DNA from: Candidatus Avimonas merdigallinarum
GTDB lineage: Bacteria > Bacillota > Clostridia > Oscillospirales > Acutalibacteraceae
Assembly (NCBI GenBank): GCA_904377855.1
Contig: CAJFGS010000022.1
Location: forward strand, 1 to 51,211
Direction: 5' to 3'
DNA length: 51,211 bases
In this document: positions 15,852 through 23,212 of the stretch, piece after piece
Layout: each line of letters starts with the position of its first letter
Position numbering within the stretch: position 1 is the first letter of the stretch
The notes under the pieces: model-generated
The model's database searches: none
The model's input: only the letters and a program-made list of their open reading frames with translations
What the model was told of the DNA's origin: nothing
Program-made: the position numbers and the translations under genes

Positions 15852-17258
15852 ATGAAAATTTTCAAAAAAATCTACGTAATTGTGCTGGCCGCCGTCTGCG
15901 CGCTCCCTTTGATACTGACCCCGCTGTTCGGGGAAAGCGAGTCGGCGGAAAAACGGGACCTTGCCGCATTCCCCTCCCTCATCAAGGACGGGGGGCTGAA
16001 CCTTTCCTTCCCCGCCGAGCTGGACGACTGGATCACCGACCACTTCGTCTTCCGCTCTGAACTCATTACGGCGAACAACCTGCTAAAGTCCGAGATCTTC
16101 GCCACGTCGGACGAGGATCAGGTGATTGTGGGGGAAGAGGACTGGCTGTACTTTGCCGAAACCGCCGACGACTATCTCGGCCTGAACCGCCTGTCCGACC
16201 GGGATATCGAGCGCATCGCCATGGTGACGGATCTCATGGAGGAATATGTCGCCGGGAAGGGCGGCCGCTTCGTCTTTGCCGTCGCCCCCAACAAAAACAC
16301 CATCTACCCCGAATACATGCCGGACTATTACCGGCAGACCGCGGAAGCGACCAACCTGGACCGGGTCACCAGCCTAATGAGCGGCCGGCCCTATTTCGCG
16401 GATCTGCGGGGCGCGCTGCTTAAGGCGAAAGCGGAGGGGGAAACGCTCTACCATGCCCGCGACTCCCACTGGAACAACCTCGGCGCGGTGTGCGGAATGA
16501 ACGCCATCCTGGACGCGGCGGGGAAGCCCCACGAAACCTACCAGGCCGCCCCCTGGTCCTGGGAGCGCACCTGGGACGGCGATCTGGACGCCATGATCTT
16601 CCCCTCCCTGGGCTATAAGGACCGGCAGGCGGTGTTCGACGTGGACTGGACGTATGAATACACCTCCAATTTCCACACCGAAGAGGACCTGCGGATTACC
16701 ACCGAGAACGCGGACGGGGAGGGAGCCCTCCTCATCTTCCGGGATTCCTTCTCCAACGCGCTGCTCCCCTTCCTGGCACAGACCTATCAGACGGCGGCAT
16801 TCTCCCGCACCGTCCCCTACGCCCTCTACGAACTGGAGGAAACCCCTTACGACACCGTGGTGCTGGAGATTGTGGAGCGGAACCTGCGCAACCTGCTCAC
16901 CGCCGCGCCGGTGATGCCCGCTCCCCAGCGGACGCTGGACGCCACGCCGGAAGCGGCCGGCTCCGCCGTCATTGAGAGCCGGGAATACAACGGCTATCTC
17001 CATTTCTATGGGACGCTGCCGGAGGACGCCGTACAGGAGGCCTCGCACATCTACCTGAGGCTGGACGACGGGGAAGCCGTCCGGTATGTGGAGGCCTTCC
17101 CGGTCTATGAGGCGTCCCTGCTGGACGGGGACGAAGGCGAGCAGGACGGCGCGGTGCGTTCCAACGGCTTTTCGGCTTACCTGACGCCGGAGGACGGGGA
17201 GAATGCTGCGGTTTCGGTGGTGGTCCAGACCGCCGACGGCTATTACGCTTATCAATAA
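15852..17258 (+). CDS. DHHW/AlgX-AlgJ-like SGNH acetyltransferase partner of the MBOAT protein
   Basis: It is 468 aa with an N-terminal signal anchor (about residues 7-26, IYVIVLAAVCALPLILTPL) and an extracellular SGNH-like domain. Family marks are DDWITDHFVFRSELITANN, DWLYFAETADDYLG, VFAVAPNKNTIYPEYMP, ARDSHWNNLGAVCGMNAIL (the D-x-H pair near 203-205) and LIFRDSFSNALLP (the catalytic Ser near 297). In the known alginate and bacillus systems this class moves acetyl from the MBOAT protein to the polymer. The C-terminal 110 residues look like a separate beta-rich domain. Start ATG 15852 has AAGGAGG upstream. It is co-transcribed with the MBOAT gene. Confidence 0.88.
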   Translation: MKIFKKIYVIVLAAVCALPLILTPLFGESESAEKRDLAAFPSLIKDGGLNLSFPAELDDWITDHFVFRSELITANNLLKSEIFATSDEDQVIVGEEDWLYFAETADDYLGLNRLSDRDIERIAMVTDLMEEYVAGKGGRFVFAVAPNKNTIYPEYMPDYYRQTAEATNLDRVTSLMSGRPYFADLRGALLKAKAEGETLYHARDSHWNNLGAVCGMNAILDAAGKPHETYQAAPWSWERTWDGDLDAMIFPSLGYKDRQAVFDVDWTYEYTSNFHTEEDLRITTENADGEGALLIFRDSFSNALLPFLAQTYQTAAFSRTVPYALYELEETPYDTVVLEIVERNLRNLLTAAPVMPAPQRTLDATPEAAGSAVIESREYNGYLHFYGTLPEDAVQEASHIYLRLDDGEAVRYVEAFPVYEASLLDGDEGEQDGAVRSNGFSAYLTPEDGENAAVSVVVQTADGYYAYQ

Positions 17259-17285
17259 ATCCAAAAGCAGAAAGGAACATCCTCC

Positions 17286-17804
17286 ATGAAAAAGCGGAAG
17301 AACTTCAGAAAAATCCTCCCCCTCCTTCTGGCCCTGGCGCTGGCAATCGGCCTGTGCGCCTGCGGGCAGGGCGGAAGCGGGACGAGCTCCGGGGATACGC
17401 AGGGGCTTTCCTCCTCCATCTTCATTGGCGAAACGGAACTCAAGCTGGGCGCAGAATTCACCGAGGAAGCCAGGACGGCCCTCGGCGAGCCGGAAAGCGT
17501 GGAAGAAGCCCCCAGCTGCCACTACGACGGCACCGACAATATCTACCGCTATGCGGGCCTGACCGTCTTCACCTACATGCAGGACGAGAAATCCATCCTG
17601 TACAGCGTTGAGGTCAGCGATGAAGCCTATCCCACCCCCGAAGGGGTCAAGGTAGGCATGACCCTCGACGAGGCGAAAGCCCTCTGCGGCGACGGGGCGG
17701 AGGAAATCAACAACGGCATTTCCTATTCCCTGGGCGGGAAAATGACGCTGAACTTCCGCGCGACGGACGGGAAAATCCACACCATCGAGTATTACACCGA
17801 ATAA
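17286..17804 (+). CDS. Small lipoprotein of unknown function
   Basis: It is 172 aa. The N-terminus MKKRKNFRKILPLLLALALA leads to the lipobox LCAC, so it is a membrane-tethered extracellular lipoprotein. The mature part has two halves with related patterns: FIGETELKLGAEFTEEARTALGEPE and VKVGMTLDEAKALCGDGAEE. Both resemble the short G-x-T/S...A...LG-x-P motif of BamE-like or KxYKxGK-type modules, so an internal duplication is possible. GCAGAAAGGAAC precedes ATG 17286 and the gap to the DHHW gene is 27 bases. It is the last gene of the operon. The family is not recognised with confidence. Confidence 0.75.
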   Translation: MKKRKNFRKILPLLLALALAIGLCACGQGGSGTSSGDTQGLSSSIFIGETELKLGAEFTEEARTALGEPESVEEAPSCHYDGTDNIYRYAGLTVFTYMQDEKSILYSVEVSDEAYPTPEGVKVGMTLDEAKALCGDGAEEINNGISYSLGGKMTLNFRATDGKIHTIEYYTE

Positions 17805-17885
17805 GGCCCCCTGCCCCCGGCGGGACGAGCCGGCAGGGGGGAACCCCTGGCTTTTCCCCGCGCTGTATCCCCCTGGAAAAGAAGC

Positions 17886-17921
17886 AAAAGAGGCACCGGT
17901 TGATACCGGTGCCTCTTTTTT
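17886..17921. terminator. Bidirectional terminator between the envelope operon and the sugar locus
   Basis: Perfect 15-bp arms AAAAGAGGCACCGGT (17886-17900) and ACCGGTGCCTCTTTT (17905-17919) with loop TGAT and a six-T run on the plus strand. A second GC hairpin (CCCCCTGCC ... GGCAGGGGG) lies just upstream at about 17809-17841. Confidence 0.92.
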
Positions 17922-17936
17922 GTACCGAGCAGGGGG

Positions 17937-19034
17937 TTAAAATACCAGAAGCCGGCCGCTGCCCTCCGCAAATTTTTCAAAAATCCGCGTCACCTGCCAG
18001 GCCTGAGCCAGCGTCCCCTTCTTCAGCGGCCGCTTTTCCAGCAGCGCCGACGCAAATTCCTGGATCTCGTTGTAATACCCGAGGAGGAACAGACCTTTGT
18101 TATAAAGCTGGCCGAGGGAAAACTCCGGTTCCCACACCGCGGTCGCCTCGCTGGTATCCCCCGCGTAATAGCTGGGGGAGGCGCCGTAGGGAAGGGACGC
18201 GTTCCGGTGGTATTCCACCCGGATATTGTTGTCCACCACGATATGGCGGCCGCGGTCGGACACGATCATCGTGCGCTCCATGCCGCCGTTGGAGGAAGCC
18301 CCGTGGGTGAGCATCAGGTTGACCACCACCCCGGATTCATAGGTGAATACCGCGCTCCCCGCGCCGGCGGCGGAACGCTCGTAATACAGCGTCTTCGGCA
18401 TGCCGAACAGGGCGACCATCAGGGAGGCTGGGTGGCAGAGATGATCCAGGAACCACCTCACCGCCGGCACTTCGGCGTCGGTATGCAGATACGCGTCGAA
18501 CTCTTCCGCCGTCGGCACGTACTGCGGGTACTGGATGCTCGCCAGGGAAGGATGGCCGAAATCCTCCGACTGCATGATCTCCATGGCCTTTTCGTTGGCG
18601 GGGAAGAACATCTTCTTAAGCCCTACCCCGACGGTTTTCCCCGTTTCGCGCGCCGCTTCCTGCAGCGCCTCGATTTCCGCGCAGGAGGAGGCGGGCGGCT
18701 TTTCAATCCACACGTTCACCCCCGCCCGCAGGCAGTCCAGGGCAATCGCCGGATAAACGGGTCGTTTGGAGTAGCCCACCACCACGAACACGGCGTCCAG
18801 CGTTTCCTTGGCCAGCATCTCGTGGTAATCGCCGTAAGAGCGCTGCGCCCCGAACTGCCGGCAGAACGCCTCCGCCTTTTCCGCATCCAGGTCGCAGACG
18901 GCGACCAGATCCACGTCGCAGAACTGGAAGGCCGGGTAAACGTTCCGGAACGAATGGGAGCCACAGCCGATAAAGCCGGCGCGGATTTTTTTGCCGCTGG
19001 TCAGCCGGCCGGTGAAGTCGATCTTCTTTTCCAT
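17937..19034 (-). CDS. Gfo/Idh/MocA family sugar oxidoreductase
   Basis: It is 365 aa. The Rossmann motif AGFIGCGSHSFRNVYPAF is near residue 18, followed by VAVCDLDAEKAEAF and VNVWIEKPPASS with the catalytic-site EKP. It is likely an NAD(P)-dependent dehydrogenase of a free sugar or sugar acid. It is clearly different from the WlbA-like member at 2458. ATG 19034 follows AGGAAT; upstream in-frame codons overlap the cupin gene. The cupin stop at 19039 lies 4 bases before this start, so the two are one translational unit. The substrate is unknown; the neighbouring glycosidases suggest it handles a released monosaccharide. Confidence 0.85.
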   Translation of the reverse strand: MEKKIDFTGRLTSGKKIRAGFIGCGSHSFRNVYPAFQFCDVDLVAVCDLDAEKAEAFCRQFGAQRSYGDYHEMLAKETLDAVFVVVGYSKRPVYPAIALDCLRAGVNVWIEKPPASSCAEIEALQEAARETGKTVGVGLKKMFFPANEKAMEIMQSEDFGHPSLASIQYPQYVPTAEEFDAYLHTDAEVPAVRWFLDHLCHPASLMVALFGMPKTLYYERSAAGAGSAVFTYESGVVVNLMLTHGASSNGGMERTMIVSDRGRHIVVDNNIRVEYHRNASLPYGASPSYYAGDTSEATAVWEPEFSLGQLYNKGLFLLGYYNEIQEFASALLEKRPLKKGTLAQAWQVTRIFEKFAEGSGRLLVF

Positions 19035-19038
19035 GCGC

Positions 19039-19419
19039 TTATTCCTCCGCAGCGGCCGGCCTCGGGCTGAAATCGGTCTTTCGGTCGGCGGTATCAAACA
19101 CGATGGTCAAAACAGCCTCGTCCTCCCCCAGGTTAATAGCGCCGTGATAAACGCCGGAGGGAACCGCGATGGTATCGCTCGGGCCCATTTCAAAGCGCTG
19201 GTCGTCGTAGGTGTGAAGGATCCGCCCCTTCTCCACCCGCAGGATTTCACAGCAGTTCGGGTGGATATGGGGCGTGTTGCCGCATCCGGGCTTCAGGATG
19301 CAGCGCCCCAGTGTGACGGCCTGGCTGTTCCCCAGCGCGCCGCTCGCATTCCATTCCAGCCGTCCCCAGGGAAATTCCTCGATAGTAACCTCGCCGCTTT
19401 TTAATACGATTTTGTCCAT
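19039..19419 (-). CDS. Cupin-domain protein
   Basis: It is 126 aa with a single conserved beta-barrel. TPHIHPNCCEILRVEKG carries the H-x-H-x-(n)-E metal site and VPSGVYHGAINLG the second-motif His. Such small cupins act as sugar isomerases, epimerases or ligand sensors, and the exact role is not decidable. AGAAAGGGACGA precedes ATG 19419. It is the first gene of a two-gene unit with the Gfo/Idh oxidoreductase, driven by a good promoter with a dyad over the start site and direct repeats further upstream. Confidence 0.8.
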   Translation of the reverse strand: MDKIVLKSGEVTIEEFPWGRLEWNASGALGNSQAVTLGRCILKPGCGNTPHIHPNCCEILRVEKGRILHTYDDQRFEMGPSDTIAVPSGVYHGAINLGEDEAVLTIVFDTADRKTDFSPRPAAAEE

Positions 19420-19459
19420 AGCCGTCGTCCCTTTCTTATAATTTGCCGGATTGGGTGTG

Positions 19460-19509
19460 TGATATCGATGTCATAGCCTTAATATACCACACAGCGCCCC
19501 CATTTTCAA
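19460..19509 (-). promoter_or_regulatory. Promoter and operator-like dyad of the cupin-oxidoreductase unit
   Basis: Minus strand TTGAAA (19504-19509), 17-base spacer, TATATT (19481-19486). Immediately after the expected start (about 19474) lies the near-perfect dyad TGAYATCGATRTCA (19460-19473, 12 of 14 positions symmetrical), a good repressor site candidate. Confidence 0.7.
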
Positions 19510-19545
19510 GGACGGCTGACGAAAATTGCAGGATTTTTCCCGTTT

Positions 19546-19594
19546 CTGCCTGTTCCGAACTATTCCTGCCTATTCTGCCCCTTTCCGCCTGTTT
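19546..19594 (-). repeat. Three spaced direct repeats upstream of the cupin promoter
   Basis: Plus-strand copies CTGCCTGTTC (19546-19555), CTGCCTATTC (19566-19575) and CCGCCTGTTT (19585-19594), spaced 20 and 19 bases. They lie about 70-120 bases upstream of the predicted start site, an arrangement typical of activator binding on one face of the helix. Confidence 0.4.
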
Positions 19595-19994
19595 GTCCCC
19601 TCTGCGCCTCCCGGCGGACGGCCCGGACCGGCGCGCGGAGCCTGCCTGAAAACCGTTCCGGCCGGCAGGGGAAGCGGGCCAGCTCCCCGGGCCGAGAGGA
19701 GCATCCGGCCCGGGAACCCTATCTGCCTTCCCCGGAGGGCGCGCCGCTTTCCGCGCGGGGGCGGGGCGTGCCCGCCGGGGAAGGGATGGACGAGCCAGGC
19801 AAGGCCGCCGCGGAAGCGGCGGCCTGCATAGGTCACGATAGGGCCGGATCCCGGCTGGCCTTTCCGGGAGCAAGGGCAATCCCACCGCATCCCCCGTCCT
19901 GCCGCCTGCAAGCGGGCCCCGTCCGATACCGGCAGCCTGTGCGATACCCCTTGCCATTGCGTATGTTTTCCAAAGGAAGGCTTCGGCGGACAGC
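19595..19994. other. GC-rich, hairpin-rich intergenic island without a convincing gene
   Basis: Frames are open on both strands only because the region is GC-rich; none has a credible start, ribosome site or domain. It holds nested inverted repeats: CCTTCCCCGG and CCGGGGAAGG around 19729-19790, with further pairing inside, and AGGCCGCCGC (19802-19811) against GCGGCGGCCT (19816-19825) closed by a GGAA loop. It may be a structured RNA or a repeated intergenic element. Confidence 0.4.
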
Positions 19995-20023
19995 AAAACG
20001 CCCCCCTGCCTGGCAGGGGGGCG
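19995..20023 (-). terminator. Terminator of the glycosidase operon
   Basis: CGCCCCCCTGCC (19999-20010) and GGCAGGGGGGCG (20012-20023) pair perfectly; on the minus strand the stem is followed by TTTT. It lies 8 bases after the last gene. Confidence 0.75.
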
Positions 20024-20030
20024 CAGCGCG

Positions 20031-21134
20031 TCAAAACTCCAGCATCCGTTTCCGGTAATGCATGTAATTTTCGAACGGGACCTCTTCCGGGACGCCGTGA
20101 TCGCAGGTGGGAAGATACCCGCCGCTCTTCGCCATGGCCGGCATGATGCGATCCACCTCGCGGTCAATCGCTTCCTTGCTCTCGGCCAGGATCCGCTTGT
20201 CAAAGCCGCCGCTGAGGAGCAGGTCGGGGTATTTTTCCCGGATGGCGACCACGTCGCAGCCGGACGCCACCTCCAGCGGAGAGAGCGCGTCCATGCCAAT
20301 GCTCTGGTAAATCTCGATGACGTCGGTGCAGCGCCCGTCGGTATCGATCTGGATATGCAGCTTCCTGTCCTTGTCCTTCTGCCGTTTCTTTACATTGGCA
20401 ATCAGCTGCTGGTAATAGGGGAGCAGGAATTCCCGCATCATGTCCGGGGAGATCAGCGGCCCGTTGTTGTAGCAGATATCCTCCCCGAAGAACAGTTCGT
20501 CAAACGTAATGTACTGCTGGCGGCGGGCGGTCACCGTGTCCGCAAGGGTGAACCACGTCTTCATGCATTCATGGATGAGGCCTGGATCGTCATAAAACAT
20601 GTACAGCAGCTGTTCCGGCCCCATGAGGGACCGCAGGTACATGTATCCGCCCACCAGGTTCTGGCAGATGAGCGCCCCTTCGGAGGCAAGCTTTGCCGCC
20701 TCCTCCATGCGGGCTTCCAGATCCTTATACCGCTCGGGGGTGTTCGGATCCATCCGCCATTTGCAGTTGCGCTCCCAGCTGTCCCAGTCGGTGACCGGGC
20801 TGGTCATGTATTCCGGCATAAATCCGTTGCGCCGCCCCTTGAAGTAGAGCACGCCGCGTCCCGCAAAATCCTGCACCAGCTCATACTCGCCGCGGTCCTC
20901 CAGCAGCTTTTCCTCAAACCAGGGGCAGAATTCCGGTTCGCACCAGCCGAGCCCGCCCAGATACACCTTGGCTTCGGGATCGAAGCCGAACAGGGCCGCC
21001 AAATCGGTGTCGTCCTGAATGTAGCCCTCCGCCTTCCACCGGTCGAGGGTGAAGAAGCCGAATTCCCTCTGGTAAATCCGCGCGCCCGGCTTGTGCGCGT
21101 AAAAATCGCGCATCTTTTGATAATGTTCCTTCAT
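20031..21134 (-). CDS. Uroporphyrinogen decarboxylase (URO-D)-fold protein of sugar-locus type
   Basis: It is 367 aa. The URO-D/methyltransferase TIM-barrel family is indicated by SPVTDWDSWERNCKW, LMGPEQLLYMFYDDPGLIHECM, FFGEDICYNNGPLISPDMMREF, HIQIDTDGRCTDVIEIYQSIG, DALSPLEVASGCDVVAIREKYP and GGYLPTCDHGVPEEVPFENY. No other haem genes are present, so true haem synthesis is unlikely. Related proteins in this superfamily transfer methyl groups (MtaA/MtbA type), which would fit metabolism of a methylated substrate, but that is inference. AGGGG abuts ATG 21143, so ATG 21134 is taken. It lies 20 bases after the GH31 gene and is last in the operon. Confidence 0.82.
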   Translation of the reverse strand: MKEHYQKMRDFYAHKPGARIYQREFGFFTLDRWKAEGYIQDDTDLAALFGFDPEAKVYLGGLGWCEPEFCPWFEEKLLEDRGEYELVQDFAGRGVLYFKGRRNGFMPEYMTSPVTDWDSWERNCKWRMDPNTPERYKDLEARMEEAAKLASEGALICQNLVGGYMYLRSLMGPEQLLYMFYDDPGLIHECMKTWFTLADTVTARRQQYITFDELFFGEDICYNNGPLISPDMMREFLLPYYQQLIANVKKRQKDKDRKLHIQIDTDGRCTDVIEIYQSIGMDALSPLEVASGCDVVAIREKYPDLLLSGGFDKRILAESKEAIDREVDRIMPAMAKSGGYLPTCDHGVPEEVPFENYMHYRKRMLEF

Positions 21135-21154
21135 ATTGACCATCCCCTGTGAGC

Positions 21155-23212
21155 TCAGTCTATGGTGACAAATTCCCGGATCGCATACCGCTGCCCGGCG
21201 TAGCCGCCTTCCTTGCGGACGGACGGCTCCGCCCCCTCTTTCCATTCGACGGCGATCCGGTTGAGCGCACCTTCCCGGTACGCCAGGGATTCGCCGTCGT
21301 CCTCAATGAGGCTGCAGGCGGCGTCCGCATGGCCGAACCGCACCATGCGCAGGGAAAAGACGGTATCCGGACGGACAAACTCCACCGGCTCCGCAATGGG
21401 AAGGAGGCTTCCCTCCCGCACAAACAGCAGCATGCGGTTGTCCGCCGTATCCCATTCATAGGACTGCCCGCCGGCATAATGCTCCCCGGTGAAATAATCG
21501 TACCAGCCGTCGCCCGGCAGATAGGCCTTCCGCCGTTCCTGTCCCGGGAATACCGGCACAAACAGCAGGGAATCCCCTACCATATAGCTGTCTTCGATGT
21601 CCCGCACCTGCACATCGTCCGGGAAATCCAGCGGAAGCGCGCGGAAGGGCGGCTTCCCGGTGGTTTTGTAGGCATAGAACGCCGCGTACAGATAAGGGAT
21701 CAGGGACATGCGCAGCTCAAACAGCCGGCGGCAGATGCCGGTCAGCCGTTCCCGGTCCTCCAAAAACACGCCCGCGTGGTTTTTGCCTTCGTCGTACTGC
21801 AGCCAGGGCGGGTTCGGGATCATCCAGGCGTCAATCTGCGCCAGGGGGGAGAAGACGACGGCCTGCAGGCGCCGGATCAGCTCCTCCTCCGACGCGCACT
21901 GCCGCACCTCCGGCGTCCAGAGCAGGCCGGAATACCCCGCGACCACCATCCCGCGGATGTAATCGTGGATGTCGTACAAATCGCTGTACAGCACATACGG
22001 GTACGGCGCCGCCAGCGCCCCCGCCGAACGGACGGCGCCGTAGGTCCGGCGCCCGCCCTCTTCAAAGGCTTCCTGGTTGGCCCGCATGTACAGCGTCCCC
22101 AGCAGGCAATGCATCTGTTCCCCGTCCAGGCCGGACGGGAATTCCGACGCTTCGGGGAAGGTCCACGGCGTATGGATAAAATCCGAGCCGTCGCACTCGT
22201 CCAGCTTAAAGCCGGACACCCCACGATCCACCAGTTCCGCCTTGTGGTACGCGGTATAAAGCTTAGCGGCCTGAGGCAGGGAATAATCCGGCACCAGCCC
22301 GTTCCACACGCGGTAATCCCCCGCGTAGGGGAGCAGCGGCTCATAGAGGGGGCTATCGCCGTCCACAAAAATATGCTCCCACAGGTTCACCCGGAACCCC
22401 GCCGCGTTGAAGAAATCGAGAAGCCCCTGCGGGTCGGGGAAGCCTTCGGTATTCCAGCGATAGGTGCAGGAATAGGCATGGGTCTGCCAGCCCGGTTCCA
22501 GCCCGAATACGTCGCAGGGCATGTGATCCTCCCGGATCATGGCCGCCTGGCGCTGCACATCCTCCGCTTTTGCCCGGGTATAGCTGCGGTACCACATCCC
22601 CAGCCCCCACAGGGGAGGCAGCACGCCGCCGCCGGAAAACAGGTTGTACCGCTGGACGGCGCTGAGCATATCCGGGCCGCCGAAAACATAAAGTTCCACC
22701 CCGGTGGCCGCCGGGATATCAATGAGTACATGCCGCTTCCCGCTCAGCTGGGAGGCGGCGTACAATTCTTCGGTGTTGTCGGCCACCTTCCGGGCGGGGG
22801 AAGGGCCGGACAGGGCCTGGGTGGTGTGGGAGGCGAAGTAAAAGGACGCATACCGCGCCGTGTCTACATACACGCCGTACCCCCGGCTGGACACATAAAA
22901 CGGGACGGGCGCATGGCTGTCCCCCGTATCCGCCACCGGGTCGCTGTTGACCCGCAGATGCTTTTTCAGCCCGGTCTGGTTTACCGATTTCAGCTGGAGG
23001 CCGGTGCCGAAAAAGGCTTCCGACTCCTCCACCGGGATGGTCAGGGTGCACCCGCGCGCCGTCCGGCGGAACACAATCCCCTCCGCATCCAGCGGGTTTT
23101 CCTCCACCTGGGGCAGAGAAGCCAGCGCAGGCGAATCCATCTGCCCCCCGAACAGGGAACAGGGGGTCGTATTCTCCGGCGTCCCAAAAGTCAGTTTCCA
23201 AATGTAATTCAT
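21155..23212 (-). CDS. Glycoside hydrolase family 31
   Basis: It is 685 aa with no signal peptide, so intracellular. The N-terminal galactose-mutarotase-like beta domain includes FFGTGLQLKSVNQTG. The TIM barrel has LPPLWGLGMWYRSYT, DVFGLEPGWQ, WEHIFVDGDSP, and GFKLDECDGSDF with the expected nucleophile Asp near residue 338. GYSGLLWTPEVR and SPLAQIDAWMIP are typical late-barrel motifs. The C-terminal beta domain has YMVGDSLLFVPVF and LPGDGWYDYFTGE. The family includes alpha-glucosidases, xylosidases, galactosidases and others; KLDECDG differs from the common KTDFGE of xylosidases, so I leave the substrate open. ATG 23212 overlaps the GH38 stop as ATGA behind AGGAGGAG. Confidence 0.92.
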   Translation of the reverse strand: MNYIWKLTFGTPENTTPCSLFGGQMDSPALASLPQVEENPLDAEGIVFRRTARGCTLTIPVEESEAFFGTGLQLKSVNQTGLKKHLRVNSDPVADTGDSHAPVPFYVSSRGYGVYVDTARYASFYFASHTTQALSGPSPARKVADNTEELYAASQLSGKRHVLIDIPAATGVELYVFGGPDMLSAVQRYNLFSGGGVLPPLWGLGMWYRSYTRAKAEDVQRQAAMIREDHMPCDVFGLEPGWQTHAYSCTYRWNTEGFPDPQGLLDFFNAAGFRVNLWEHIFVDGDSPLYEPLLPYAGDYRVWNGLVPDYSLPQAAKLYTAYHKAELVDRGVSGFKLDECDGSDFIHTPWTFPEASEFPSGLDGEQMHCLLGTLYMRANQEAFEEGGRRTYGAVRSAGALAAPYPYVLYSDLYDIHDYIRGMVVAGYSGLLWTPEVRQCASEEELIRRLQAVVFSPLAQIDAWMIPNPPWLQYDEGKNHAGVFLEDRERLTGICRRLFELRMSLIPYLYAAFYAYKTTGKPPFRALPLDFPDDVQVRDIEDSYMVGDSLLFVPVFPGQERRKAYLPGDGWYDYFTGEHYAGGQSYEWDTADNRMLLFVREGSLLPIAEPVEFVRPDTVFSLRMVRFGHADAACSLIEDDGESLAYREGALNRIAVEWKEGAEPSVRKEGGYAGQRYAIREFVTID

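Noticed and set aside
19436-20299. Minus-strand frame across the 19.5-20.0 kb island and into the URO-D gene
   Set aside because: Overlaps a real gene, a terminator and a promoter; no ribosome site; Arg/Pro/Ala-rich product.
20031-21134. Haem-pathway HemE
   Set aside because: Sits in a glycosidase operon with no other haem gene, and its sequence features look like the divergent sugar-locus URO-D branch.
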